Origin: HXMU1420-2 sp034670145
GTDB taxonomy: Bacteria > Pseudomonadota > Alphaproteobacteria > Rhodobacterales > Rhodobacteraceae
Direction of reading: 5' to 3'
Assembly (NCBI GenBank): GCA_034670145.1
Contig: JAXMOA010000011.1
Coordinates: 1-64,000, forward strand
DNA length: 64,000 bases
The stretch's first letter is position 1, and every line of letters starts with the position of its first letter. Positions 24,641 through 33,547 of the stretch are shown here, in pieces. Under the pieces are notes generated by a model, which saw only the letters and a program-made list of their open reading frames with translations, searched no databases and had not been told where the DNA came from. The position numbers and the translations under genes were made by a program.

Positions 24641-25437
24641 CGTCACGCTTTCTGGTTGCCAGGGATCTTGAGTATTTCGCGCCCGGTGGAGACGTTTTGT
24701 TGCAGGGGGTGTCCTTTGGGTTGGATGAGGGGGCGATTCTGGCGATTGCCGGTCCGAACGGGGCGGGCAAGACGACGCTGTTGAACCTGCTGTGCGGGGC
24801 CGAGGCGCTGGCCCTGGGCGATGTGGTGATCAAGGGGCGCAGTCTGAAACAGATGTCCGCGCGGGAGCGGGCGCGGATGATTGCAGTGGTCAGCCAGCAA
24901 GAGTTGCCGGATGGGCGTCTGGTGCTGCGGGACTATGTTGCGATGGGGCAAATCCCGATTCATGCGGATCGTTCGGCGGCCGAGCATGGCCGGGAGCTGG
25001 ACCGGATACTGGAGCTGACGGGGCTGGCTGAACTGGCGGGCAAGCGGATGTCGCAACTGTCGGGGGGGGAACGTCAGCGCTCGCATATTGCGCGGGCTTT
25101 GGCGCAGAATCCGTCGTTGCTGTTTCTGGATGAGCCAACCAACCACCTGGATCCGGACGCCAAGGGGCGGATGTTGTCGCTGGTGGCGGATCTGGGCATT
25201 ACGGTGGTGATGATCGTGCACGATCTGGTCATGATCCCCGAATTTGCCACCCATGTGGCGCTGATGAAATCGACCCGTATGACCGGCTTTGGCCTGGTCG
25301 ATGAGGTGCTGACCCGGGAACGGGTGCATGAGACGTTTGGCGTTGATTACCTGAGCTTTGACCATGACGGCCGCATGGTTCCGGCATTGGATATCCGCAA
25401 AACCACGGTTGCGAGACACGTTAAGGAGCATTGCTGA
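24637..25437 (+). CDS. Cobalamin-type ABC importer ATPase (BtuD-like)
   Basis: 266 residues. Walker A GPNGAGKTT at 39-47, signature LSGGERQR, Walker B LLFLDEPTNHLDP, H-loop VHDL. It belongs to the FecE/BtuD family that powers uptake of B12, haem and siderophores. Its ATG overlaps the DUF1636 stop; the binding-protein gene follows immediately. Cobalamin or a corrinoid precursor is inferred as substrate from the riboswitch. Confidence 0.85.
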   Translation: MTSRFLVARDLEYFAPGGDVLLQGVSFGLDEGAILAIAGPNGAGKTTLLNLLCGAEALALGDVVIKGRSLKQMSARERARMIAVVSQQELPDGRLVLRDYVAMGQIPIHADRSAAEHGRELDRILELTGLAELAGKRMSQLSGGERQRSHIARALAQNPSLLFLDEPTNHLDPDAKGRMLSLVADLGITVVMIVHDLVMIPEFATHVALMKSTRMTGFGLVDEVLTRERVHETFGVDYLSFDHDGRMVPALDIRKTTVARHVKEHC

Positions 25438-26385
25438 ATGAGGAATATCTGGTCTTTGGTGCTGGTGACAGCCATGGCTGGGGGCGCTGGGGCGCAAGAG
25501 GTCGTGGTGGACAACTGCGGGAAACCGCTGGTCTTTGACACTCAGCCTGCGCGGTTGGTGGTGCATGACATTAACATGGCAGACATGTCGTTTTCGCTGG
25601 GCTTGCAGGACAAGATTGTTGGGCTGACGGGGATTTCGGGCTGGTACAAGACGAGCCCGGAATTTGACAAGCTGCGCGGTGATATCCCCGAGCTGGCGCC
25701 AAAGTATCCGACGGTGGAAAACCTGGTCGCGGTTGAGCCGGATCTGTTTTTTGCCGGTTGGTATTATGGGATGAAGCCCGGCGGCGATGTGACACCGGAC
25801 ACGTTGCGCCCTTTTGGTATCAAGACCATGATCCTGACCGAGAGCTGTGTGCATCTGGACAAGGATCGCCCCGGTGCGAGCATGGATCTGCTGTTTGACG
25901 ATGTCTTGCGGTTGGGCAAGGTGATGGGGGTGCAGGGCAAGGCCGAGGCGCTGGTGGCCGGTTGGCAGGAGGATCTGTCGCGCATTCAGGCGCAGACGGC
26001 TGATCTGCCAAAGCCGCGTGTGTTTCTGCTGGATGGTCCGGCGGATGCCCCCTTTACCGCCGGGAAATTCGCAATCCCGGATGCGATGATCGCGGCAGCC
26101 GGCGGGCAGAGTGTGACACATGATATGGAGACAAGCTGGGGCCGGACCTCGTGGGAGGCGGTTGCGGCGGCGAACCCGGAGTTCCTGGTGCTGCTGGATT
26201 ATCAGACCGGCAATGGTGCGGCGGATACGTTCAAGTTCTTGCAGGCGCATCCGGTGATGTCACAGACGGATGCGGTGAAAAACGAACGCTGGGTCGGGCT
26301 GCGGTATGAAGAGCTGACACCGGGACCTGCGAATATCGCGGCGATTTCCAAAATGGCGCAGGCGATGCATCCGGGTCTGGATTAA
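25438..26385 (+). CDS. Cobalamin-type ABC importer binding protein (BtuF-like)
   Basis: 315 residues with a signal peptide about 1-19 (cleavage after GAGAQ). The mature protein has the two-lobed PF01497 pattern: PARLVVHDINMADMSFSLGL near the start, VEPDLFFAGW in lobe one, a long backbone helix, and NPEFLVLLDY in lobe two. It follows the ATPase gene without a gap. A periplasmic binder for B12 or a related corrinoid is inferred from the riboswitch; siderophore binding would look alike. Confidence 0.84.
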   Translation: MRNIWSLVLVTAMAGGAGAQEVVVDNCGKPLVFDTQPARLVVHDINMADMSFSLGLQDKIVGLTGISGWYKTSPEFDKLRGDIPELAPKYPTVENLVAVEPDLFFAGWYYGMKPGGDVTPDTLRPFGIKTMILTESCVHLDKDRPGASMDLLFDDVLRLGKVMGVQGKAEALVAGWQEDLSRIQAQTADLPKPRVFLLDGPADAPFTAGKFAIPDAMIAAAGGQSVTHDMETSWGRTSWEAVAAANPEFLVLLDYQTGNGAADTFKFLQAHPVMSQTDAVKNERWVGLRYEELTPGPANIAAISKMAQAMHPGLD

Positions 26386-26386
26386 T

Positions 26387-27400
26387 ATGGGTCGATTGGA
26401 CCTCACGCTATTGCTGGGGGCGGTTGTTCTGGCCGCCCTTTTGCTGATTTCAACGATTTACGGCAGCACGTCGATTCCTCTGTCTGACACGGTGCAGGCG
26501 ATTTTGCTGGGTACGGGGCTGATCGAGGGAGAGGTTTCGCCGCTGCATCGCATTGTTTTCGATTTGCGGCTGCCGCGTGCCTTGTTTGCTGCGGTGATCG
26601 GGGCCGGGCTGGGCGTTGTGGGCGTTGTGTTGCAGACCACGACGCGCAACGATCTGGCGGATCCGTTTCTGTTTGGTCTGTCCTCGGGGGCGGCGGCGGG
26701 GGCGGTTTTTGTGATCACCGTGACCGGAGACATCCTGGGGTTCTGGACATTGCCGCTGGCCGCGTTTTGCGGCGGGCTGGTGGCCTCGGGGATTGTTCTG
26801 GCGCTGGTGCATGGGTTGCGCACCACGGCGCCTGAAAAGCTGATCCTGGCGGGGCTGGCGGTTTCGTTCCTGTTTTCGGCCATCACCAACTATCTGATCT
26901 TTGCCGGGGACAGCCGTGCGGCCCATTCAGTGATTTTCTGGATGCTGGGCGGATTGGGGCTGGCGCGCTGGGAGACATTTCCGCTGGTCTGTGCCGGGCT
27001 GGTGCTGATCCTGGGGTATGCGCTCTATCGCAGTCGCTGGCTGGACGCGTTGTTGACCGGAGATCTGACGGCCGCGACTTTGGGGGTTCCGGTGCGGGGG
27101 CTGCGGCTGAGCATGTTTTTCATGGCGGCTCTGGCGACGGCGGTGTTTGTTTCGGTTGCGGGGGTGATCGGGTTTGTGGGTCTGATGGTGCCCCATATCG
27201 CCCGCGGGATCGCAGGGCCGCTGCACAGCCACCTGTTGCCGACGGCGGCGATTGTCGGAGCGGCCCTGCTGACCGGTTCGGATATTCTGAGCCGGCGGTT
27301 GCTGGCGCCGCAGGAACTGCCTGTGGGGATCGTCACGACCTCTATCGGGTCGGTTTTTGTGTTTCTGCTGTTGTTTCGGATGGCGCGGAAACAACGATAG
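26387..27400 (+). CDS. Cobalamin-type ABC importer permease (BtuC/FecCD family)
   Basis: 337 residues with about ten membrane helices and the FecCD landmarks LRLPRALFAAVIGAGLGVVG near 62-81, DPFLFGLSSGAAAGA near 99-113 and VGLMVPHIAR near 264-273. It forms the homodimeric channel for the upstream ATPase and binding protein. It is the last gene of the riboswitch operon, convergent with the M56 peptidase gene. Confidence 0.87.
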   Translation: MGRLDLTLLLGAVVLAALLLISTIYGSTSIPLSDTVQAILLGTGLIEGEVSPLHRIVFDLRLPRALFAAVIGAGLGVVGVVLQTTTRNDLADPFLFGLSSGAAAGAVFVITVTGDILGFWTLPLAAFCGGLVASGIVLALVHGLRTTAPEKLILAGLAVSFLFSAITNYLIFAGDSRAAHSVIFWMLGGLGLARWETFPLVCAGLVLILGYALYRSRWLDALLTGDLTAATLGVPVRGLRLSMFFMAALATAVFVSVAGVIGFVGLMVPHIARGIAGPLHSHLLPTAAIVGAALLTGSDILSRRLLAPQELPVGIVTTSIGSVFVFLLLFRMARKQR

Positions 27401-27504
27401 GTGCCGGGCGGAGGAGGGCGGTTGCCATGCGCCCGATCCTGTCCCGCGATTGTTGCGATCTGACCGCCAGCGCATGCGTTCGCCTTGTCCGGTTCTGTCG
27501 CCTG

Positions 27505-28650
27505 TCAGTAGCCCGCGCGCGACAGGGTGGAATGGCGATTGATTTCGTCCAGACGCTCCAGGTTGACCACGGTGGACAGCATGAGGCGGTCATGGCTCCA
27601 GTCGCCGGGTCTTTGGATGGCGACGGCGGTGAGCGCCACGGCGGCGATCAGGGGAATGATGACCAGCAGATGGACCAGCCGGGAATGCGCTGTGCGGGGC
27701 GCGTCGAGGAGCGAAGTGATGCGGTCCTCCAGCAGGCTGGTTTTGCCAGAGCGCAGGGTTGTGCGGTCTGCGGTGACCAGCGTGACCTTGGGGACGGCGA
27801 TCACAAACGCCCGGTCGCGGCGCAGCGATTTCTGGCACACGGACAGCAGCGTGTCGCAATAGGCGCGCATACCGATATGCCCGCGCGACAGCACGACGGT
27901 GTCACAGTTGAACTCGCGCAGGTTTTCGACCTGACGTTTCCAGGCGTGGAAGGCCGGGTTCAGGAAAAACAGCGGTTTGAGCGCTTCGAGCACGATTTCC
28001 CATTCCAGATCGCCTTGTCGGATGTGCTGGAACTCATGCGCGATGGAGACGCGCATTTCGTCGCTGGCGTCCAGCATATGGGAGGGGATGACCACGTAGT
28101 AATTGCGCCAGCCACGGGTAGAGAAGGGCACCAGTGTGCGGTCTGACAGGCGCAGATGCACCCGGCCGAACCGGCGCCATGCGTGGCTGTGGGCAACGAT
28201 GCGGTGCAGGCAGACAATCGAATAGATCAGCCGTATACCACCAATCAGCGCACCCGTCAGGAAGGCGGCGATGGCGGCGCGTGCGACCCAGCCTGCGCCG
28301 CTCATCACGTTGAGGGTGAAGGTATCGCGCAGGGCGATCAGCCCTTCGAATTGCGAGGCTTTCATTTCAAAGCCGCCGTTCAGGTAATAGGACACCACCA
28401 TATCGGTCAGGTTGACGTTTATCGACTTGGCCAGGCCGTTGTCCTGCAGCAGGTGCAGCGCCATCACGATGAACGGGGCCGTGACGATCACCAGAAACGC
28501 CGCGTTGAGGAGGAACAGCTGGGTGCCGTAGGCGTGTTTCAGCCCCAATCGCGACAGGGCCGCGCGCAGGCCAAACCAGAAGGCATAGGCAAAGCAAAAC
28601 AGGATATTGGCATCAATGAATGCATTCAGAAGCGCATCACCGGGTATCAT
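27505..28650 (-). CDS. BlaR1-like M56 membrane metallopeptidase
   Basis: 381 residues. Membrane helices lie at about 15-35, 45-70, 125-148 and 315-335, and the zinc motif HEFQH is at 205-209 with a downstream Glu ligand region (ENLREFNCD). This is the peptidase part of BlaR1/MecR1, but no penicillin-binding sensor domain follows the last helix. It overlaps the BlaI-type repressor gene by 14 bp, so it probably triggers cleavage of that repressor on some envelope signal. The target genes are not evident here; beta-lactam response is not implied without the sensor. Confidence 0.82.
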   Translation of the reverse strand: MIPGDALLNAFIDANILFCFAYAFWFGLRAALSRLGLKHAYGTQLFLLNAAFLVIVTAPFIVMALHLLQDNGLAKSINVNLTDMVVSYYLNGGFEMKASQFEGLIALRDTFTLNVMSGAGWVARAAIAAFLTGALIGGIRLIYSIVCLHRIVAHSHAWRRFGRVHLRLSDRTLVPFSTRGWRNYYVVIPSHMLDASDEMRVSIAHEFQHIRQGDLEWEIVLEALKPLFFLNPAFHAWKRQVENLREFNCDTVVLSRGHIGMRAYCDTLLSVCQKSLRRDRAFVIAVPKVTLVTADRTTLRSGKTSLLEDRITSLLDAPRTAHSRLVHLLVIIPLIAAVALTAVAIQRPGDWSHDRLMLSTVVNLERLDEINRHSTLSRAGY

Positions 28651-29053
28651 CTTTCAACCTCCGATCCACAAGTGCCCGGATTTGCCCCAATGCTTCGTCT
28701 GTCAGTTCATCGTCATTGACCAAACGCGCCACCAGCGAGGCGGGCGTGTCGTCAAACAGTTTCATTGACAGATCTTTCAGGGAGCGGGATTGATACGAGT
28801 CTTTGCCCAGCGCGGGGGTGTAGACATGGCGTTTCCCCTCTTTGCGGCTGGTGACGAATTCTTTTTGTTCCAGGATGCGCAGGATGGTGGCGGCAGAGGT
28901 ATAGGCCAGGTCGCGGTCCTCTGGCAGTTGGTCCAGCACATCGCGCACTGTTCCTTCGCCCAGAGCCCACAGCTGGTTCATGAACTCCAATTCGACTTGC
29001 GTCAAAAGGTCGTTTTTCTTTTTCGCTTTCATTGCCGTCCCATCCTTGGGCAT
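28637..29053 (-). CDS. BlaI/MecI/CopY family repressor
   Basis: 138 residues (ATG 29053; a second ATG at 29032 is possible). Winged helix in TQVELEFMNQLWALGEGTVR and TSAATILRILEQKEFV, then a helical dimer region, as in BlaI/MecI. Normally represses its own operon and is inactivated by proteolysis from the partner M56 peptidase, which is the next gene. AAGGAG lies close before ATG 29053, arguing for either start. No TACA/TGTA operator dyad is obvious in the 59-bp upstream gap. Confidence 0.85.
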   Translation of the reverse strand: MPKDGTAMKAKKKNDLLTQVELEFMNQLWALGEGTVRDVLDQLPEDRDLAYTSAATILRILEQKEFVTSRKEGKRHVYTPALGKDSYQSRSLKDLSMKLFDDTPASLVARLVNDDELTDEALGQIRALVDRRLKDDTR

Positions 29054-29112
29054 CGCTCGCTCCTTGGTCTGGGCAGGTTAATACCAAGACCTGTGCAATC
29101 CAAAGTGAATTC

Positions 29113-29552
29113 TCATACCTTTTTGAAGCAGAAGACAATCCAGGCCAGGCTGATGATAAGGGGCCACCAGACCGGTTGGCCGATAAATCCCAGCCAGGCC
29201 AGGAAGATGTAGGCGCTGCCGAGCAGGGAAATGAACAGCCGGTCGCCCAATGTTGTGGTCAGGCCCAGGATGCCTTTGCGTTCCAGGCCGTCCTTGTAGC
29301 GGAACGCCTCGGAAATGCCGATGATGGCGATGGCGGCAAAGAGGGCGCAGAAAAAGGCGAATGTGGCCGGTGTCCAGGCCATCCAGAACGAAGGCCAGAG
29401 CGGGTCGGACCAGGAAAACCCTGTTTCCTCTTCCTTTTTGGCGACATTCCCCCAGCCTTGGGCAAACCCCGGACCGGCCGCTATCAGGGGCAGGGCCATG
29501 CCAAAAGCGATTTGGGGCAATGATCGGATTTTATTGCGGAAATCTGGTTTCA

Positions 29553-29553
<1 letters not shown>
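29113..29553 (-). CDS. glpU: DUF2160 membrane protein of glycerol ABC operon (GlpU-like)
   Basis: 146 residues from ATG 29553. A hydrophobic segment at 15-32 may be a signal or anchor, with further helices near 58-80, 108-122 and 126-143; FSWSDPLWPSFWMAWTPATF is the DUF2160 landmark. DUF2160 proteins accompany the rhizobial-type glycerol ABC transporter and are needed or accessory there. It overlaps glpQ by ATGA and ends the operon. Confidence 0.8.
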
Positions 29554-30346
<793 letters not shown>

Positions 30347-30350
<4 letters not shown>

Positions 30351-31210
30351 TGCTCGTCATCCTTTGTCATAAGGGTGTAAAACAGCCAGCTGACCAGCAG
30401 GGTGATGGCGAAATAGATCAGCGACATTGCGGCTGCGGGGCCAAGGTCGAATTGTCCGAGGGCGATTTTCACCAGGTCGATGGACAGGAATGTGGTGGAG
30501 TTGCCGGGGCCGCCGCCGGTCAGGACGAAAGGTTCGGTGTAGATGTTGAAACTGTCCATGAAGCGCAACAGGATGGCGATGGTCAGCACGGTCTTCATCT
30601 TGGGCAGCTGAATATAGCGGAACACTTTCCAGGGGGAGGCGCCGTCGATCTTGGCGGCCTGATAGTAGGCGTCCGGGATCGAGACCAGACCGGCATAGCT
30701 GAGCAGGACGACCAGCGAGGTCCAGTGCCAGACATCCATCACCACAATCGTGATCCAGGCCGAGAGCGGCTGTTGGGTCATATCATAGTTGATGCCCAGA
30801 ACGTCATTCATGAAGTAGCCGAGCAGGCCGATGCTGGGCAGGGTAAAGATGTTCCACATGGAGCCGACCACGTTCCACGGGATCAGCATGGGCAGGGCCA
30901 TGGTGACCAGGCAGACCGGCACCCAGAACCCTTGTCGCGGCATGGAGAGCGCGATGATGATGCCCAGCGGCACTTCGATGATCAGGATCAGGAAGGTAAA
31001 CAGAAACTGCCGCCCCAGGGCCGCGTGAAACCGGTCAGAGCGCAGGATCTGCTCGAACCAGTCGAGGCCCTGCCAGAAGAACACGTTGTTCCCAAAGGTT
31101 TCCTGAACGGAGTAGTTGACCACCGTCATGATCGGGATCAATGCGTTGAACGCCACCAGCAAAAGCACCGGCAGCACAAAGAACCATGCTTTTTGATTTT
31201 CGCTTTTCAT
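30347..31210 (-). CDS. glpP: Glycerol-type ABC transporter permease GlpP
   Basis: 287 residues from ATG 31210, which overlaps the glpT stop (ATGA). Six membrane helices and a MalF-type EAA loop (YYQAAKIDGASPWKVFRYIQ). Partners GlpQ in the channel. A longer frame reaching 31360 runs through glpT in another phase and is not used. Confidence 0.86.
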
Positions 31211-32280
31211 CTGCGTGCCTCTGTTGCGATCCAGCCGTCTCGGTACAGGCGGGTTTGGTCCGGGCGGAAGGCCAGGTGGATGGCGGTGCCTTGCTCGGGG
31301 ACGTCGCCTTCGACCACGGCCTTGACCGGGGTATCGCCGACCATGGCCTCGACCACGCAATGGCGTCCGACATCGGAGACTTTGCGCACATGCGCGGCCA
31401 GGCCGTGGTCTGCGAGCGAGACGAACTCGGGGCGGATGCCCAGCTCGGTTCTGCCGCCAGAGCCGGAGACCTCGCCTTCGAGGGTGACGGGGTTGCCCTG
31501 AAAGGTGACCGCGCCGCCGCTTTCGTCCACGGCGAGCACGTTCATCCCCGGTGAGCCGATGAAGTGGCCGACAAAGGTGTGGGCGGGGCGTTCGAACAGT
31601 TCAACCGGAGAGCCGATCTGCACGATTTCGCCGTCCTGCATGACCACCACCTGATCGGCAAAGGTCAGGGCCTCGGTCTGGTCATGGGTGACATAGATCA
31701 TCGTGGCGCGGACCCGCTGGTGCAATTCCTTGAGTTTGGAGCGCAGTTTCCATTTCAGATGCGGGTCGATCACGGTGAGCGGTTCGTCAAACATCACGAC
31801 ATTGACGTCGTCGCGCACCAGGCCGCGCCCCATCGAGATCTTTTGCTTGTTGTCTGGTGACAGATGCGACGCGCGCGTGTCGAGCATGTCTTCGACTTCG
31901 AGCATGGCGGCGATTTCGGCGACGCGGGCGGTGATCTTGTCCTTGTCCACATTGCGGTTGCGCAGCGGGAAGGCGAGGTTATCGCGCACGGTCATCGTGT
32001 CGTAGATCACCGGAAACTGAAACACCTGTGCGATGTTGCGCTGATCCGGGGGCAGGCCGGTGACATCGCGGTCATCAAACAGGATGCGCCCTTCGGATGG
32101 GGTCAGCAGCCCCGAGATGATGTTGAGCAGCGTTGATTTTCCGCACCCCGAAGGGCCCAGCAGGGCATAGGCCCCGCCATCGTGCCAATCCAGGTCAATT
32201 TCCTTGAGCGCATAATCCTGCGGCCCCGAGGGCGCGGGCATATAGGAGTGGCGCAGTTTGGAGAGGGTGATTTTCGCCAT
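31207..32280 (-). CDS. glpT: Glycerol-type ABC transporter ATPase GlpT
   Basis: 357 residues. Walker A GPSGCGKST near 43-51, Q-loop, Walker B VVMFDEPLTVIDP and a C-terminal TOBE domain (about 280-350). The signature motif reads LSPDNKQKIS rather than LSGGQ, a departure seen in the GlpT-type ATPase of this transporter family, where the paired ATPase GlpS carries a canonical signature. The two probably form a heterodimer with one degenerate site. This name is the ABC ATPase, not the glycerol-3-phosphate antiporter GlpT of enterics. Confidence 0.83.
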   Translation of the reverse strand: MAKITLSKLRHSYMPAPSGPQDYALKEIDLDWHDGGAYALLGPSGCGKSTLLNIISGLLTPSEGRILFDDRDVTGLPPDQRNIAQVFQFPVIYDTMTVRDNLAFPLRNRNVDKDKITARVAEIAAMLEVEDMLDTRASHLSPDNKQKISMGRGLVRDDVNVVMFDEPLTVIDPHLKWKLRSKLKELHQRVRATMIYVTHDQTEALTFADQVVVMQDGEIVQIGSPVELFERPAHTFVGHFIGSPGMNVLAVDESGGAVTFQGNPVTLEGEVSGSGGRTELGIRPEFVSLADHGLAAHVRKVSDVGRHCVVEAMVGDTPVKAVVEGDVPEQGTAIHLAFRPDQTRLYRDGWIATEARR

Positions 32281-32383
32281 TAGCGCAGTTCCGATTGCAA
32301 AAGGAGACAGGGCGCGGATGGCTCAAATGCCTGATGTTGGTCAGGGCGCGGCGGGCGGATCATTGTGTCGGGTACTCTCTTCA

Positions 32384-33448
32384 TCAGGCTGCGAGGCTCC
32401 CGTCAGGGGTAAAGTAGAAGGCCTTGGCGGGATCCATGTAGAAGGCGTGATCCTTGCCGATTTCATAGGGGTGGACCCCATGCGCCAGCGAGACCCATCC
32501 GTCCTGACCCATCAGGAAATGCGCGCTGGATTCAGAGCCGGACAGTTCCGTGACCTGCACCACACCAACCAGTGCCACGTCATTTGCGCTGACGGCAAAC
32601 GGGGTGACGTGATGGGGGCGGATTGCCAGCGTATAGGCGCCGTCGGGCAGGGCTGCGGCGGGGCCGCTGAGGTTCCATTGAACGCCGGTGGGCAGGAGGG
32701 CCTGGCTGCCCGTCTTGGTGATCTGGGCGGCATTGATCGGCGGGTCCGAAAACACCCGAGCGGCTGTCAGGTTGTCGGGTTTGCGATAGATATCGGCCGT
32801 GGTGCCGAATTGGGTGACGACGCCGTCATTCATCAGGGCGGTCTTGCCCCCCAGCAGCAGGGCTTCTTCGGGTTCGGAGGTGGCGTAGACCACGACCGCT
32901 CCGCGTCCGGCAAAGAGTTCGGGCAATTGTTCGCGCAGTTCCTCGCGCAGTTTGTAGTCCAGGTTTGCCAGAGGCTCGTCCAGAAACACGGCGCGGCTTT
33001 CCTTGGCGATTGCGCGGGCCAGGGCGCAGCGTTGTTGCTGGCCGCCAGACAGCTCTTGCGGGCGGCGGTTCAGCATTGGCGCCAGTTGCAGGATATCGGC
33101 CGCCTCTTGAACGCGGCCTTCGATTTCGCTTTTGGCCATGCCTGCGACCCGAAGCGGGGAGGCGATGTTGTCAAAAACGGTCATATGGGGGTAATTCACA
33201 AAAAACTGGTGCACCAGCGAGATGTTGCGCTTTTGCGTCGAGAGCCTGGAGACATCCTGGCCATCCATGAAGATCTGTCCATCCGCCAGCGGATCCAGCC
33301 CGGCCATGAGTTTGATCAGAGAGGTCTTGCCGCTGCCGGTCTGCCCCAGCAGAACATTGAAATGCCCGGTCTCCAGGATCAGCGAGGTCGGCTTGATATG
33401 GGTGATCCCGCGGACCGTTTTGCTGGCGTTCTTCAACTCTATTGTCAT
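32384..33448 (-). CDS. glpS: Glycerol-type ABC transporter ATPase GlpS
   Basis: 354 residues from ATG 33448. Walker A GQTGSGKTS near 35-43, canonical signature LSGGQQQR, Walker B AVFLDEPLANLD, and a C-terminal TOBE-type region. The H-loop position reads YATSEPEEAL instead of the usual THDQ, so the switch histidine is replaced; this pairs with GlpT, which keeps YVTHDQTEAL but has an altered signature. A 103-bp gap separates it from glpT. The upstream frame to 33517 adds an arginine-rich stretch and is rejected. Confidence 0.83.
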   Translation of the reverse strand: MTIELKNASKTVRGITHIKPTSLILETGHFNVLLGQTGSGKTSLIKLMAGLDPLADGQIFMDGQDVSRLSTQKRNISLVHQFFVNYPHMTVFDNIASPLRVAGMAKSEIEGRVQEAADILQLAPMLNRRPQELSGGQQQRCALARAIAKESRAVFLDEPLANLDYKLREELREQLPELFAGRGAVVVYATSEPEEALLLGGKTALMNDGVVTQFGTTADIYRKPDNLTAARVFSDPPINAAQITKTGSQALLPTGVQWNLSGPAAALPDGAYTLAIRPHHVTPFAVSANDVALVGVVQVTELSGSESSAHFLMGQDGWVSLAHGVHPYEIGKDHAFYMDPAKAFYFTPDGSLAA

Positions 33449-33505
33449 TGGATTCTTTGCCTCGCAGGACATGGCCAGGACCGGATCGGGCCGTCGTGGC
33501 CAAGA

Positions 33506-33534
33506 GCCGGCCCCCAAAAGGGGAGGGGGCCGGC
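33506..33534 (-). terminator. Strong hairpin between glpV and glpS
   Basis: GCCGGCCCCC at 33506-33515 pairs perfectly with GGGGGCCGGC at 33525-33534 (10-bp stem, 9-nt loop). It lies 14 bp after the glpV stop. No T-run follows, so it more likely stabilises the glpV 3' end and reduces read-through than ends all transcription. Confidence 0.75.
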
Positions 33535-33547
33535 AATTGAGTGGTGA

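Noticed and set aside
27505..29053. A beta-lactam resistance (blaR1-blaI) locus
   Set aside because: The M56 protein lacks a penicillin-binding sensor domain and no beta-lactamase gene of the resistance type is adjacent; the MBL gene at 2.5-3.4 kb is of the persulfide dioxygenase type.
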